A stretch of 64,000 bases of DNA, taken from CAWEQO01 sp963811225. GTDB taxonomy: Bacteria; Chloroflexota; Anaerolineae; Anaerolineales; Anaerolineaceae. Under the pieces are notes generated by a model. That model had not been told where the DNA came from, searched no databases, and saw only the letters and a program-made list of their open reading frames with translations. Both the position numbers and the translations under genes were made by a program. Below, in pieces: positions 26,031-34,214 of this stretch; position 1 is the stretch's first letter; each line of letters begins with the position of its first letter. The stretch lies in assembly GCA_963811225.1 (NCBI GenBank), contig CAWEQO010000004.1, positions 124,001-188,000 of the forward strand, read 5' to 3'.

Positions 26031-27833
26031 ATGCGAAAAAGAGGGCTCCCCCGTCTCACGACTGCTGACATACCCTTTCTCGTGTTAGGCGGCTTGCTGC
26101 TGGCATTCTACCTCCTGGGATGGATCATCTTCCAGGGAGGGGCGCAAATCGAGCGGCCCTGGTTTTGGTTGAGCGCAATCCTGCTCGCCGGGGCAGGCGG
26201 CTGGGCATTTTCCGTCTGGCGCAACTTAACCCGAGACCGCGACCGGCTGCAAGCTCAGCTCCAGTCGATCGAGGATCAACTGCCCACGGCGCAGCGCCGT
26301 TTGGATGCCGTTTTGCGACTCAATTGCAGCATTGTGGACGCCCAAGACGAAAAAGCCCTGATGGATTCCACCCTGCCGGTGGTCGCGGAACTGCTGGACG
26401 CCAGCGCCGTCACCTTCGTCCCGATGGACGAGTGGGGCCAGCCCCTTTCCGCCTTCACCTATGGCGACCTGCCCGAACCGATGCTTAAAGCCTGGGCTGA
26501 GCATCTGGTGACCGAGCGGGTTCGGAATCGCTGTGAGGCGTGTAAGGATCTCATCGCTCCACCGGACGTGGCTTGCCCAATCCTGGAGGGGCCGTTCGCC
26601 CGCACCGTGACCATTTACTGCCTGCCGTTGATGCGCGGCGAGCGCATGTTGGGTATGCTCAACCTGCATCTGCCAGTCGATGCCGAGTTGGGCCAGGAGG
26701 AACGCGACTTCCTGGAGGGACTGCTCAACGAGATCGGCATGGCGGTGCAAACCATCCGCCGGCGCAACCAAGAGTTGACCACCCTGCGCCAGCTGCAGAT
26801 GCTGCGGGCGTCCAAAGCCGATCTCTCGTCACTGCTGGAAAGCCTGCTGGACGGCTTGCAGCGCACCCTGAACGTCGAATTCGTCTTGCTGACTGTGCGT
26901 AAGGTAGACCAGTGGCAAACCGGATTACAGCTGCAAAAGGGCTTCTCCCCCTGGCTGGAGTCGAAGCAGGTCGAGGAGATCCATTCACAAGTGCTGTCCA
27001 GCCAGCAGCCCGTTCCCACATACGTAGAACAAGCCACCGAGCTGGCCGTGCCGTTGTTTCTGCCCGGCGGACAGGTGGCCGGCAGCCTGCTGGTGGCCGG
27101 CAAGCGCCCGCTGGAATTTGGCGAGCAAGAGCTGGCAATATTGTATAACACGGCTGCCCAGGCGGCGTTGTTAATCGAGAACGAGCGCATGTTCCTGTCG
27201 CTGGAGTACAACGCCGTGATCCAGGAGCGGGTACGCCTGGCGCGTGAAATCCATGATGGATTGGCCCAAACCCTGGCCTTCCTGAAGCTTAAGACCAGCC
27301 AGATGCAAAGTTTCCTCTCACAGGGCGACATGACCCGCTTGAGCCAGGTGCTGCAGCAGAATTACCAGGCGCTGGCGGATGCCTACCTCGACACCCGGCA
27401 GGCTATCGATAATTTACGCATCACGCCACAGCCCGGCCTGATGCACTGGCTCGACCAGCTGATTTCGGAGTTTGAGACAGGCAGTGGTTTGGCGGTCGAG
27501 CGCAGCATCGAGGCCGATACGGAGCTGTCGCCCGAGGTGCAGGCCCAACTCATCCGTATCTTGCAAGAGGCTTTGAGCAACATCCGCAAGCACGCACACG
27601 CCGGACGGGTGTGGGTTTCGCTGCGCGAATGGGAGCACGATTTAATCTTGGAAGTCGGCGACGACGGCCAGGGTTTTGACCCATCTGATATGCCCGAGCT
27701 GTCGAAGTATGGCCTGCGCGGCATGCGTGAGCGGGCTGAATTTATTGGCGCAGACTTTCAGGTTACCAGCAATCCCAGGCAGGGAACGACCGTTCGCCTG
27801 CGCTTGCCCAATTACGAGGAGACATGGACATGA
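26031..27833 (+). CDS. NarX-type sensor histidine kinase with GAF domains and a cysteine cluster
   Basis: A 600-residue kinase. Two membrane helices lie near residues 14-34 and 44-62, joined by only about 10 residues, so there is no periplasmic sensor. A coiled coil (65-90) leads to a GAF domain (about 95-240) with C168-x2-C171-x10-C182, a possible metal, heme or Fe-S site. A second GAF (about 255-390) follows. The HisKA_3 dimerisation domain has His408 in RLAREIHDGLAQTLAFLKLKTSQM, and HATPase has LQEALSNIRKHAHAG, VGDDGQGFD and GLRGMRERAEFIGA. It should phosphorylate the NarL-type regulator encoded with an ATGA overlap. Rrf2 upstream and cox genes downstream suggest a redox or oxygen signal. 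Confidence 0.92.
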   Translation: MRKRGLPRLTTADIPFLVLGGLLLAFYLLGWIIFQGGAQIERPWFWLSAILLAGAGGWAFSVWRNLTRDRDRLQAQLQSIEDQLPTAQRRLDAVLRLNCSIVDAQDEKALMDSTLPVVAELLDASAVTFVPMDEWGQPLSAFTYGDLPEPMLKAWAEHLVTERVRNRCEACKDLIAPPDVACPILEGPFARTVTIYCLPLMRGERMLGMLNLHLPVDAELGQEERDFLEGLLNEIGMAVQTIRRRNQELTTLRQLQMLRASKADLSSLLESLLDGLQRTLNVEFVLLTVRKVDQWQTGLQLQKGFSPWLESKQVEEIHSQVLSSQQPVPTYVEQATELAVPLFLPGGQVAGSLLVAGKRPLEFGEQELAILYNTAAQAALLIENERMFLSLEYNAVIQERVRLAREIHDGLAQTLAFLKLKTSQMQSFLSQGDMTRLSQVLQQNYQALADAYLDTRQAIDNLRITPQPGLMHWLDQLISEFETGSGLAVERSIEADTELSPEVQAQLIRILQEALSNIRKHAHAGRVWVSLREWEHDLILEVGDDGQGFDPSDMPELSKYGLRGMRERAEFIGADFQVTSNPRQGTTVRLRLPNYEETWT

Positions 27834-28483
27834 ACAATGCAGCACCCCTTCGATTGGTCGTGGTAGATGATCACGCCTTGTTCCGGCGCGGACTGGTCAG
27901 CCTGCTGGTTGAAATGCCTGACATCGACGTTGTCGGGGAGGCAGAGGACGGTCTGGAAGCCCTGAATGTGATTGATAAGGTGGAGCCCGATATCGTCCTG
28001 CTCGACTTGAATATGCCGCGCATGGACGGTATCGAAACCGTGCGGGCCCTGCGCCAGAAGGGCGACCAGCCGCGCATCCTGATGCTGACCATCTCGCAAG
28101 ACAGTGATGACCTGCTGGCGGCGATACGCTCTGGGGCGGATGGCTACCTGCTCAAGAATACCGAGCCGGAAGACCTGCATAAAGCGCTCCTGCGGGTCCA
28201 GAATGGACAGAGCGTGTTATCGCCTGAGGTTACCGCCTCGATTTTAAAAGCGGTCGCCAATTTCCATCCCGGCGAAAAGGTGATCCTCAGCGACCGGGAG
28301 CTGGAGGTTATGGAGTGCCTTTCGGAAGGCCAGACCACCAGCCAGATCGCCGACCGCCTGTTCATCTCAGAGAACACGGTTAAAACCCACGTCCGCCATA
28401 TCCTCGAAAAGCTCGAGGCCGCCAACCGCACCGAAGCGGTCAGTAAGGCCATCCAGATGGGGTTGATCCAAAGGAAAAACTAA
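27830..28483 (+). CDS. NarL/FixJ-family response regulator
   Basis: A 217-residue two-domain regulator. The receiver has the acidic pair in VVVDDHALFRRGL, phospho-acceptor Asp59 in VLLDLNMPRMDG, Thr in MLTISQD and Lys in YLLKNTEPED. The LuxR-type helix-turn-helix has SDRELEVMECLSEGQTTSQIADRLFISENTVKTHVRHILEKL near residues 155-195. It is the cognate partner of the kinase; its ATG overlaps the kinase TGA (ATGA), which favours 27830 over the ATG six bases upstream. Targets are unknown; the adjacent oxidase operon is the obvious candidate. Confidence 0.95.
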   Translation: MNNAAPLRLVVVDDHALFRRGLVSLLVEMPDIDVVGEAEDGLEALNVIDKVEPDIVLLDLNMPRMDGIETVRALRQKGDQPRILMLTISQDSDDLLAAIRSGADGYLLKNTEPEDLHKALLRVQNGQSVLSPEVTASILKAVANFHPGEKVILSDRELEVMECLSEGQTTSQIADRLFISENTVKTHVRHILEKLEAANRTEAVSKAIQMGLIQRKN

Positions 28484-28499
28484 CACTCCAGGCTCACAT

Positions 28500-28550
28500 A
28501 AAAGCGCCAAGGGCGAAGGAGGGATTTTCCCTTTATGCTCTGGCGCTTTT
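28500..28550 (+). terminator. Intrinsic terminator of the kinase/regulator operon
   Basis: AAAAGCGCCA pairs with TGGCGCTTTT, with an inner AGGG/CCCT stem in the loop, followed by TTTTTTA. It starts 17 bases after the response regulator stop. Confidence 0.85.
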
Positions 28551-28570
28551 TTATGCGAGACTGGATTGAT

Positions 28571-28616
28571 AACTGCTCAGGCCGTGGCGTCATCAGACGC
28601 CACGGCCTGAGTAGTT
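28571..28616. repeat. Palindromic repeat, TAACTGCTCAGGC family, copy 1
   Basis: AACTGCTCAGGCCGTGGCGTC pairs with GACGCCACGGCCTGAGTAGTT (21 positions, one G-T pair) across ATCA. The outer AACTGCTCAGGC is shared with copies near 36.9, 46.5 and 47.9 kb, while the inner stem differs. Confidence 0.75.
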
Positions 28617-28730
28617 CTTTTAATTCTTTTCGGGTGATGCCAAGATCACCCATTGGAGAGAAGCAAGTTAACCCACAGTTCTATAAAAGTTGATGGAAAA
28701 ACTTGACCTTTTTTGTTAGATTAAAGGAGA

Positions 28731-29165
28731 ATGAAACCAAAAATTTGGGGTGGTGATGGAGTTGTTTCAGTGATGACCAGATCAGGGCAAGTATCGCCGC
28801 AGAGGGCGGTAATCGCATCGGCAAACCACTTGTTTAGCCGGGGCCTGGAGAAGCTCTTAACCCAGCATTGGGGGAGCGAAGGCGCCCGTATTCGCCTGAC
28901 ATCGACCCTGGAAGAAACCCTGACCGCGATGGATGAATGGCAGCCCGACCTGGTGATCGTTGATTACGACGACCATAACATTCACCGTTCCGAATTTCTC
29001 AATCATTTTGTCAGCGGAGAGCAGCCCATGCAAGTGATGCTGGTATCCCTGCAAACCAGCGGCGCAGTCGTCGTGTACGACCGCCGGACGCTGACAACCG
29101 CCCAGGTGGAAGATTGGCTTAACCCGGCCTGGTCGCCCGACACCGAAAAGGATCAATCGGAATGA
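28731..29165 (+). CDS. Degenerate receiver-like protein upstream of the cox operon
   Basis: A 144-residue protein whose core reads as a response-regulator receiver fold: RAVIASANHLFSRGLEKLL (strand 1 and helix 1), DLVIVDYDD near residue 84 where the phospho-Asp is expected, and VMLVSLQTSGAVVVYDRRTL. The acidic pair normally on strand 1 is absent (IASAN), the conserved Lys is not evident, and there is no output domain. It is probably a pseudo-receiver or anti-adaptor acting by protein contact. ATG with AAAGGAG upstream. It is the first gene of the oxidase operon. An alternative start at GTG 28764 would remove the odd first residues. Confidence 0.65.
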   Translation: MKPKIWGGDGVVSVMTRSGQVSPQRAVIASANHLFSRGLEKLLTQHWGSEGARIRLTSTLEETLTAMDEWQPDLVIVDYDDHNIHRSEFLNHFVSGEQPMQVMLVSLQTSGAVVVYDRRTLTTAQVEDWLNPAWSPDTEKDQSE

Positions 29166-29209
29166 ACGGGCCGGATCAACTGGAACCTTCACCCCGGAGG
29201 AGTGGGAAT

Positions 29210-30220
29210 ATGAAGCATTACGTGATCGTCAGCATAATGGTTGCTGTCATGACCGTTATCGTCTATGTTTTTCTTTTGAATATCGGACTGCTGCCCGAGC
29301 AGGCCAGCCTGGAATCTTTGCCGATCGACCGGCTTTTTCATGCCGAGTTCTTGGTGATCTCGTTCTTGTTTTCACTGATCGTCAGCTTCATCCTTTACAG
29401 CCTGCTGGTCTTTCGTCGGCGCAGCGGTCAACCTGAGCAGGGGGCCAATATCAAGGGCTCGAACCGGCTGGAGATCGCCTGGACGGTCATCCCCTTGCTG
29501 ACCGTGATAGGTTTCGCCTATCTTGGCGCCAAGAACCTGGCGGAGACCCGCCGTGTAGACCCGCAAGCCATGGTGGTCAATGTAACCGCCGGCCAGTGGT
29601 TCTGGTCCTTCGAGTACCCCGATTACGGTGTAACCTCGACCGAGCTGCACGTGCCGGTCAACAAGCAGCTGCTCCTGCGCATGACCTCGCAGGATGTCAT
29701 CCATTCATTCTGGGTGCCGCAGTGGCGGGTCAAGCAAGACGTGCTGCCCGGCGAAAACCTGATCAAAGAGCTGCGCGTTACACCGATTGAGACCGGCGAC
29801 TTCACCGTGCTGTGTTCCGAGATGTGCGGCGGAGCCCATGCCTATATGACCGCCCCGGTTGTGGTCTTGGAGCAAGCCGAGTTCACCAATTGGGTGCAGG
29901 GGCAGCTTTCCGCTACGACTGCCAACCCGGCGGAGCTGGGCGCAAAACTGGCCGAGACCAACGGCTGCGTCGCCTGTCACAGCCTGGACGGTTCTAAGGG
30001 CATCGGGCCCACCTGGCAGGGGCTGTACGGATCACAGGTGACCCTGGAAAGTGGTGAGACTGTGACCGCCGACGAGCAGTACCTGCACAGCGCCATCGTC
30101 GACCCCAACGCCCAAATCCATGCCGGCTTCCCGCCGGGTGTTATGCCGCAGAACTACGCCGAGCGACTGAGCGAAGACGAAATTGCGGCGCTGGTTGAGT
30201 ACATCAAGACCCTGGAGTAA
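29210..30220 (+). CDS. ctaC: Cytochrome c oxidase subunit II with C-terminal cytochrome c domain (caa3 type)
   Basis: Subunit II of a caa3-type heme-copper oxidase, 336 residues. Two transmembrane helices (about 3-24 and 48-72) precede the CuA cupredoxin domain, with the electron-entry WFWSFEYPDYG, DVIHSFWVP (CuA His) and CSEMCGGAHAYM (two Cys, Glu, His, Met). A fused heme c domain follows with CVACHS and the distal Met in PPGVMPQNYA. Electrons thus pass from a soluble donor via heme c to CuA. ATG at 29210 with CGGAGGAGTGGGAAT upstream is chosen over an ATG at 29162 that overlaps the previous stop. ctaD follows after 21 bases. Confidence 0.95.
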   Translation: MKHYVIVSIMVAVMTVIVYVFLLNIGLLPEQASLESLPIDRLFHAEFLVISFLFSLIVSFILYSLLVFRRRSGQPEQGANIKGSNRLEIAWTVIPLLTVIGFAYLGAKNLAETRRVDPQAMVVNVTAGQWFWSFEYPDYGVTSTELHVPVNKQLLLRMTSQDVIHSFWVPQWRVKQDVLPGENLIKELRVTPIETGDFTVLCSEMCGGAHAYMTAPVVVLEQAEFTNWVQGQLSATTANPAELGAKLAETNGCVACHSLDGSKGIGPTWQGLYGSQVTLESGETVTADEQYLHSAIVDPNAQIHAGFPPGVMPQNYAERLSEDEIAALVEYIKTLE

Positions 30221-30241
30221 CCGCAAGAGGAGAAGCGCAGT

Positions 30242-32092
30242 ATGAGGAAAATCTTATCATTTGGAATTGTGCGAGGAATTCTCTGGCAGATCATCGGCAC
30301 ACTGCTGGGGATGGGCTTCCTGACCGGCATCCGCCTGCTGATCGGCCTGCAGCCCGCCCTGGAACCGGCGCTGGTCTTCGGCGGTGCGGTTGGCGCGCTG
30401 TTTTTCATGGGCGGCGTCGGGGCCATGAGCGGCTGGTGGCGCATGGCCATGGGTCGCCCGGTGCTCGAAGCGCATGAGGTTGTCGAAGAGCCGGGACTGC
30501 GGCGCTACCTGGGCGTCAGCCTGGACCATAAGGTGATCGGCATTCAGTACGGCATCCTTTCGGTGCTGCTGTTGATGCTGGGCGGCTCGTTCGCCCTGCT
30601 CTTCCGCACCGAATTGGCCGCCTCGGGTTTGCAGATCCTTTCGTTGATCCAGTTCAACACCCTGATCGGCCTGCACGGCATGGTATTGATCATTTCGATG
30701 CTCTTGGGCGGCGCAGCGATGGCCAACTATTTGATCCCGCTGCTGATCGGCGCACAAGACATGGCCTTCCCCCGTCTGAACGCCTTCGCCTTCTGGCTGG
30801 CTGTCCCTGCCAGCCTGATCCTGGTGAGCGCTATCTTTTTTGGCGGCTGGGAGACCGGCTGGACCGGCTACCCGCCGCTGAGCGTACGCGGCCCGCTGGG
30901 CGTGCAGATGTTCTTCCTGGGCGTGTTCTTCGCCGGCTGGTCGTCGATCGTCGGCGCATTGAACCTGATCGCCACCATCGTGCGCATGCGCGCCCCCGGC
31001 ATGAGCTGGTTCCGCATGCCGATCTTCGCTTGGGGCACCCTGGCGACGATGCTGATCGCCCTGACCGGCACGCAGTTGATCGGCCTGTCTTTCCAGATGG
31101 TGATGTTCGAGCGCTTGCTCGGCATGGGCTTCTTCGTCCCGGCGGATGGCGGCAACCCGCTGCTGTTCCAGCACTTATTCTGGTTCTACTCGCACCCGGC
31201 GGTATACATCTTCGTGCTGCCCGGCCTGGCGGTCATCAGCGAGCTGCTGCCCGTTTTCGCCCGCAAGCCGCTGTTTGGTTACCAATGGGTGGCGGTTTCC
31301 TCGCTGGGCATCGCCCTGGTGGGCTTCCTGGTGTGGGGTCATCACATGTTCACCTCGGGCATGGAGGAGTTCCTGCGGGTGCCTTTCATGTACTCCACAC
31401 TGCTGGTCGCGATCCCTACCGGCATCAAGTTTTTCAGCTGGACCGCCACTTTATGGATGGGGCGCATCCGCTTCGCAACGCCGATGCTGTTCATCCTGGG
31501 AGCCATCGTGGTGTTCCTGCTGGGTGGGCTGACCGGCCCGCCGCACGGCACGGTCTCAACCGACCTGCACCTGCATGACACCTACTTCGTGGTCGGCCAC
31601 TTCCACGCCACCATGTTCGGCGGCTATATTTTCCCCTTCTTCGCCGCCATCTTTTACTGGTTCCCAAAGATGACCGGGCGCAAGATGAGCGACAGGCTCG
31701 GGAAGATCCAGTTCTGGCTGCTGCTGCCTGGCTTTCTGCTGACCTCGTTTGGGCAGATGTGGATCGGGCTGAAGGGCATGCGCCGCCGCATCGCCGACTA
31801 CGATCCAAATCTTGGTTTCGACGCCACGCACCTGCTCATCACGATCGCCGGGTTTGCCGTAGCAATTTCGGTGCTGATTTTCGTGATCAACCTGATCTAC
31901 AGCGCCCGCAAGGGAGAGGTGGTGGAAGGCAACCTGTGGGAATCCCGCTCACCTGAGTGGCAGATCCCCAACCCGGCCCCACAGCACAATTATCCGGTGC
32001 CGTTCCGCGTGGTTGGCGACCCGTACGACTATGGCGAAGGGGGCACAGAACGTTACGTCGACTTTATCCCCGAAGCTTCGCCGGGAGATTAG
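30242..32092 (+). CDS. ctaD: Cytochrome c oxidase subunit I (A2-type heme-copper oxidase)
   Basis: The catalytic subunit, 616 residues with about 14 hydrophobic segments. Key ligands are GLHGMVLI (low-spin heme His), FWFYSHPAVYIFVLPG (CuB His and the cross-linked Tyr), WGHHMFTSG (two CuB His) and DTYFVVGHFHATMFGG (heme a3 and heme a His). The segment YSHPAVY has Ala where A1-type enzymes have the D-channel Glu, which places it in type A2 like the Rhodothermus and Thermus caa3 oxidases. About 80 N-terminal residues with two extra helices precede the core. ATG follows AAGAGGAGAAGCGCAGT. Confidence 0.97.
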   Translation: MRKILSFGIVRGILWQIIGTLLGMGFLTGIRLLIGLQPALEPALVFGGAVGALFFMGGVGAMSGWWRMAMGRPVLEAHEVVEEPGLRRYLGVSLDHKVIGIQYGILSVLLLMLGGSFALLFRTELAASGLQILSLIQFNTLIGLHGMVLIISMLLGGAAMANYLIPLLIGAQDMAFPRLNAFAFWLAVPASLILVSAIFFGGWETGWTGYPPLSVRGPLGVQMFFLGVFFAGWSSIVGALNLIATIVRMRAPGMSWFRMPIFAWGTLATMLIALTGTQLIGLSFQMVMFERLLGMGFFVPADGGNPLLFQHLFWFYSHPAVYIFVLPGLAVISELLPVFARKPLFGYQWVAVSSLGIALVGFLVWGHHMFTSGMEEFLRVPFMYSTLLVAIPTGIKFFSWTATLWMGRIRFATPMLFILGAIVVFLLGGLTGPPHGTVSTDLHLHDTYFVVGHFHATMFGGYIFPFFAAIFYWFPKMTGRKMSDRLGKIQFWLLLPGFLLTSFGQMWIGLKGMRRRIADYDPNLGFDATHLLITIAGFAVAISVLIFVINLIYSARKGEVVEGNLWESRSPEWQIPNPAPQHNYPVPFRVVGDPYDYGEGGTERYVDFIPEASPGD

Positions 32093-32144
32093 AAAAATAC
32101 AAGGGGCTCCCTCGCCCCTGATGAGAGACAAGGGAGTTTTAGAG

Positions 32145-32360
32145 ATGCAAAAAACGACTGGTAAAAACGCTGAGCTGCGCCGGGGAGTGGTGGTGTTCGC
32201 CACGCTCGGGGTGCTGACAGCGATCGAATATGCCATTGGCGTGCTGGAGTTCGCCCCGCTCTTCCTGTGGGCAATCGCCTTGCTCAAAGCCGGGCTGGTG
32301 CTTTGGTTCTTCATGCACATCTTCCGGGTGTTTGGCGCCGAGGATGAGGAGCACTCATGA
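32145..32360 (+). CDS. Cytochrome c oxidase small subunit IV (CtaF-like)
   Basis: A 71-residue protein with two transmembrane helices (VVVFATLGVLTAIEYAIGVL and FLWAIALLKAGLVLWFFMHI) and a short acidic tail. This is the COX4-like small subunit of bacterial caa3 or aa3 oxidases, thought to stabilise the complex. ATG at 32145 with AGGGAGTTTTAGAG upstream; a small GC hairpin (AGGGGC/GCCCCT, 32103-32120) lies between it and ctaD. Its TGA overlaps the subunit III ATG (ATGA). Confidence 0.85.
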   Translation: MQKTTGKNAELRRGVVVFATLGVLTAIEYAIGVLEFAPLFLWAIALLKAGLVLWFFMHIFRVFGAEDEEHS

Positions 32361-32962
32361 GCGCAGAATTTAAATCGACGCAGATCAAACCGATCCGCGA
32401 GTCGGACGATGCTCGTCTGACCCGCAAATTCCAAATCGACACGCTGCGATTGGGACTGTGGCTGTTCATCCTATCCAACTCGTTCGTGTTCGGTGGGCTG
32501 CTGTTCGCCCGCTTCTATTTAATGGGGGGGCAACGCCCGCATCTGGAGCAGTTCCTGGGCTTGATCGTCACCACCGTCTTGCTGACCAGCAGCTTCTTCA
32601 TGAACCGTGCGGAAGTCAGCATCGCCGGCGGCGACCGCAAGGCCTTCCGGCGCAACGTGTTGATCACCATGACGCTGGGTGTGATCTTCCTGGTGGGCGT
32701 GATCGGCTTCGAATGGCGGCTGGCGCCCTTTGGCCCGGCCGACGGCGCCCAGGGGGCGGTATTCTACATGATGACCGGCATGCACGCCTTCCACGTGCTC
32801 ACCGGGGTGCTGTTCCTGCTGATCGTGCTGCGCAACGGCAGCCGCGGTCTGTACTCGGCCGAGGATCACTGGGCGGTCGAGGCGGCCGCCAACTACTGGC
32901 ACTTTGTCGACCTGGTCTGGATTTTCTTCTACCCGGCGCTGTACCTGATCGGTACGCTCTAG
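32357..32962 (+). CDS. ctaE: Cytochrome c oxidase subunit III
   Basis: A 201-residue subunit III with five transmembrane helices, the short bacterial form. LGLWLFILSNSFVFGGLLFARFY near residue 33, the central FYMMTGMHAFHVLTGVLFLLIVL near residue 137 (the GxHxxH pattern) and AANYWHFVDLVWIFFYPALYLIG near residue 176 are diagnostic. It binds lipid and stabilises proton uptake in subunit I. The first helix pair typical of mitochondrial subunit III is missing, as in caa3 enzymes. A hairpin terminator at 33000-33025 follows, separating it from the assembly genes. Confidence 0.94.
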   Translation: MSAEFKSTQIKPIRESDDARLTRKFQIDTLRLGLWLFILSNSFVFGGLLFARFYLMGGQRPHLEQFLGLIVTTVLLTSSFFMNRAEVSIAGGDRKAFRRNVLITMTLGVIFLVGVIGFEWRLAPFGPADGAQGAVFYMMTGMHAFHVLTGVLFLLIVLRNGSRGLYSAEDHWAVEAAANYWHFVDLVWIFFYPALYLIGTL

Positions 32963-32999
32963 TCGGGGAAGGTGGGCGGCATCGCAGCCATCATCGCAC

Positions 33000-33025
33000 A
33001 GACGCCTCGGTTGGGGCGTCTTTTC
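33000..33025 (+). terminator. Terminator within the oxidase cluster
   Basis: AGACGCC and GGCGTCT form a 7-bp stem with an 8-base loop, followed by TTTTCC. It may allow the structural genes upstream to be expressed above the assembly genes downstream. Confidence 0.65.
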
Positions 33026-33100
33026 CAAGAAGGGCTGCTTTTGCAGGGGCAGGTTCGGCCAACAGCCCGATGAAATGGAACAGGAGGTAGCGCTACGAAA

Positions 33101-33700
33101 ATGAATAAATGGTTTCTCTTGGGATTAGGGACGGTGGTCGGCGTGTTTATGCTGCTCGGGCTGCTGCTTGCGCGCCCGTATACCTTGCGCGGCTCGCAGA
33201 TCAACTCGCCCAAAATCGCCCCGGAGATCGCTTTGACCGCCACGGATGGCCGGCCCTTCCGCCTGTCCGATCAGAAGGGCAAGATTGCACTGGTTTTCTT
33301 CGGCTACACCAGCTGCCCGGACGTCTGCCCGACGACCCTGGCGGAGATGAAGCAAGTGCGCGAGAGCTTGGGTAAGAAGGCCGATCAGGTGGAGTTTATT
33401 TTCATCACCGTCGATCCGCAGCGCGACACGCCCGGGCGTCTGGGCAAGTACCTGTCGCTGTTCGATCCGACCTTTATCGGCCTCACAGGTTCGGACGCTG
33501 AACTACAGCCGGTTTACCAGTCCTACGGCGTTTACGTTGAATTCCCAGACGGTCAGAACCTGTCGGAGAACTATGCGGTCACCCATTCTGCGGTCACCTA
33601 TCTGATCGATCGCCAGGGCCGCCTGCGGCTGACCTATTCGTATGGATCGGCGCGGGATGACATGGTGCAAGACATCCGCTATCTGTTGAGGAAGGACTGA
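33101..33700 (+). CDS. SCO1/SenC-family copper chaperone for cytochrome oxidase
   Basis: A 199-residue membrane-anchored thioredoxin-fold protein. One N-terminal helix (4-24) is followed by an extracytoplasmic domain with the copper motif YTSCPDVCPTTL (Cys72, Cys76) and His162 in YAVTHSAVTYL. Sco proteins deliver copper to, or reduce, the CuA site of subunit II. ATG follows AACAGGAGGTAGCGCTACGAAA. The next gene begins four bases after its stop, so the two are almost certainly co-translated. Confidence 0.94.
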   Translation: MNKWFLLGLGTVVGVFMLLGLLLARPYTLRGSQINSPKIAPEIALTATDGRPFRLSDQKGKIALVFFGYTSCPDVCPTTLAEMKQVRESLGKKADQVEFIFITVDPQRDTPGRLGKYLSLFDPTFIGLTGSDAELQPVYQSYGVYVEFPDGQNLSENYAVTHSAVTYLIDRQGRLRLTYSYGSARDDMVQDIRYLLRKD

Positions 33701-33704
33701 CGCC

Positions 33705-34214
33705 ATGAGCTTCTGGCAAACCGTTGCACTGCGTTTCTTCCTGGCGATGGCTGCGGCCGTGTTCTTCGGCTGGTCCATCAGCGAGGGCTCGTATCAGCTA
33801 TTGCGCGAGGACCAGCGCGAGACGCCCCAGCGCATTGAGCTGGTCATCCCGTACGGCACCGCCAGGCGGGTCGAGTCTGGGGAGAGCAGCCCCTCGCTGC
33901 CGGAGCGGATGGACTTTCTGGCGGGCGACGTGCTGGTGGTCAAGAATGAGGACGTGGTCAGCCACCAGTTGGGGCCGCTGTGGGTGCCGCCGGGGCAGTC
34001 CGCCAGCCTAAATTTGGAGAATGCCCAGCTCTACAGCCTGTCCTGCTCATTCCAGCCCACGCAATACCTGGGCCTGGACGTGCGCCAGCGCACCACAGCC
34101 GCCATCCGCTTCGAGGGAGCCATGGCAATCGCCCTACCGACCGGTGTGCTGCTGTGGCTTTACTCTCTGCTGCTGCGTTCTCCCAAGAAGAACCAGGAGG
34201 AGGCGGCCGCATGA
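33705..34214 (+). CDS. Membrane-anchored cupredoxin-like protein in the oxidase assembly operon
   Basis: A 169-residue protein with an N-terminal helix (about 6-26) and a C-terminal helix (about 140-160) flanking a 110-residue extracytoplasmic beta-rich domain. The domain contains LAGDVLVVKNEDVVSHQLGPLWVPPGQSASLNLE and YSLSCSFQPTQYLGLDV. The order NxDxxxHxxG ... PG ... S-C-x-F-x-P ... is like the cupredoxin fold, with His93 and Cys118 placed as copper ligands would be; a Met ligand is not evident. It lies between sco and SURF1 and overlaps the latter by ATGA, so a role in copper delivery or CuA/CuB assembly is inferred. I do not know a named family for it. Confidence 0.75.
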   Translation: MSFWQTVALRFFLAMAAAVFFGWSISEGSYQLLREDQRETPQRIELVIPYGTARRVESGESSPSLPERMDFLAGDVLVVKNEDVVSHQLGPLWVPPGQSASLNLENAQLYSLSCSFQPTQYLGLDVRQRTTAAIRFEGAMAIALPTGVLLWLYSLLLRSPKKNQEEAAA

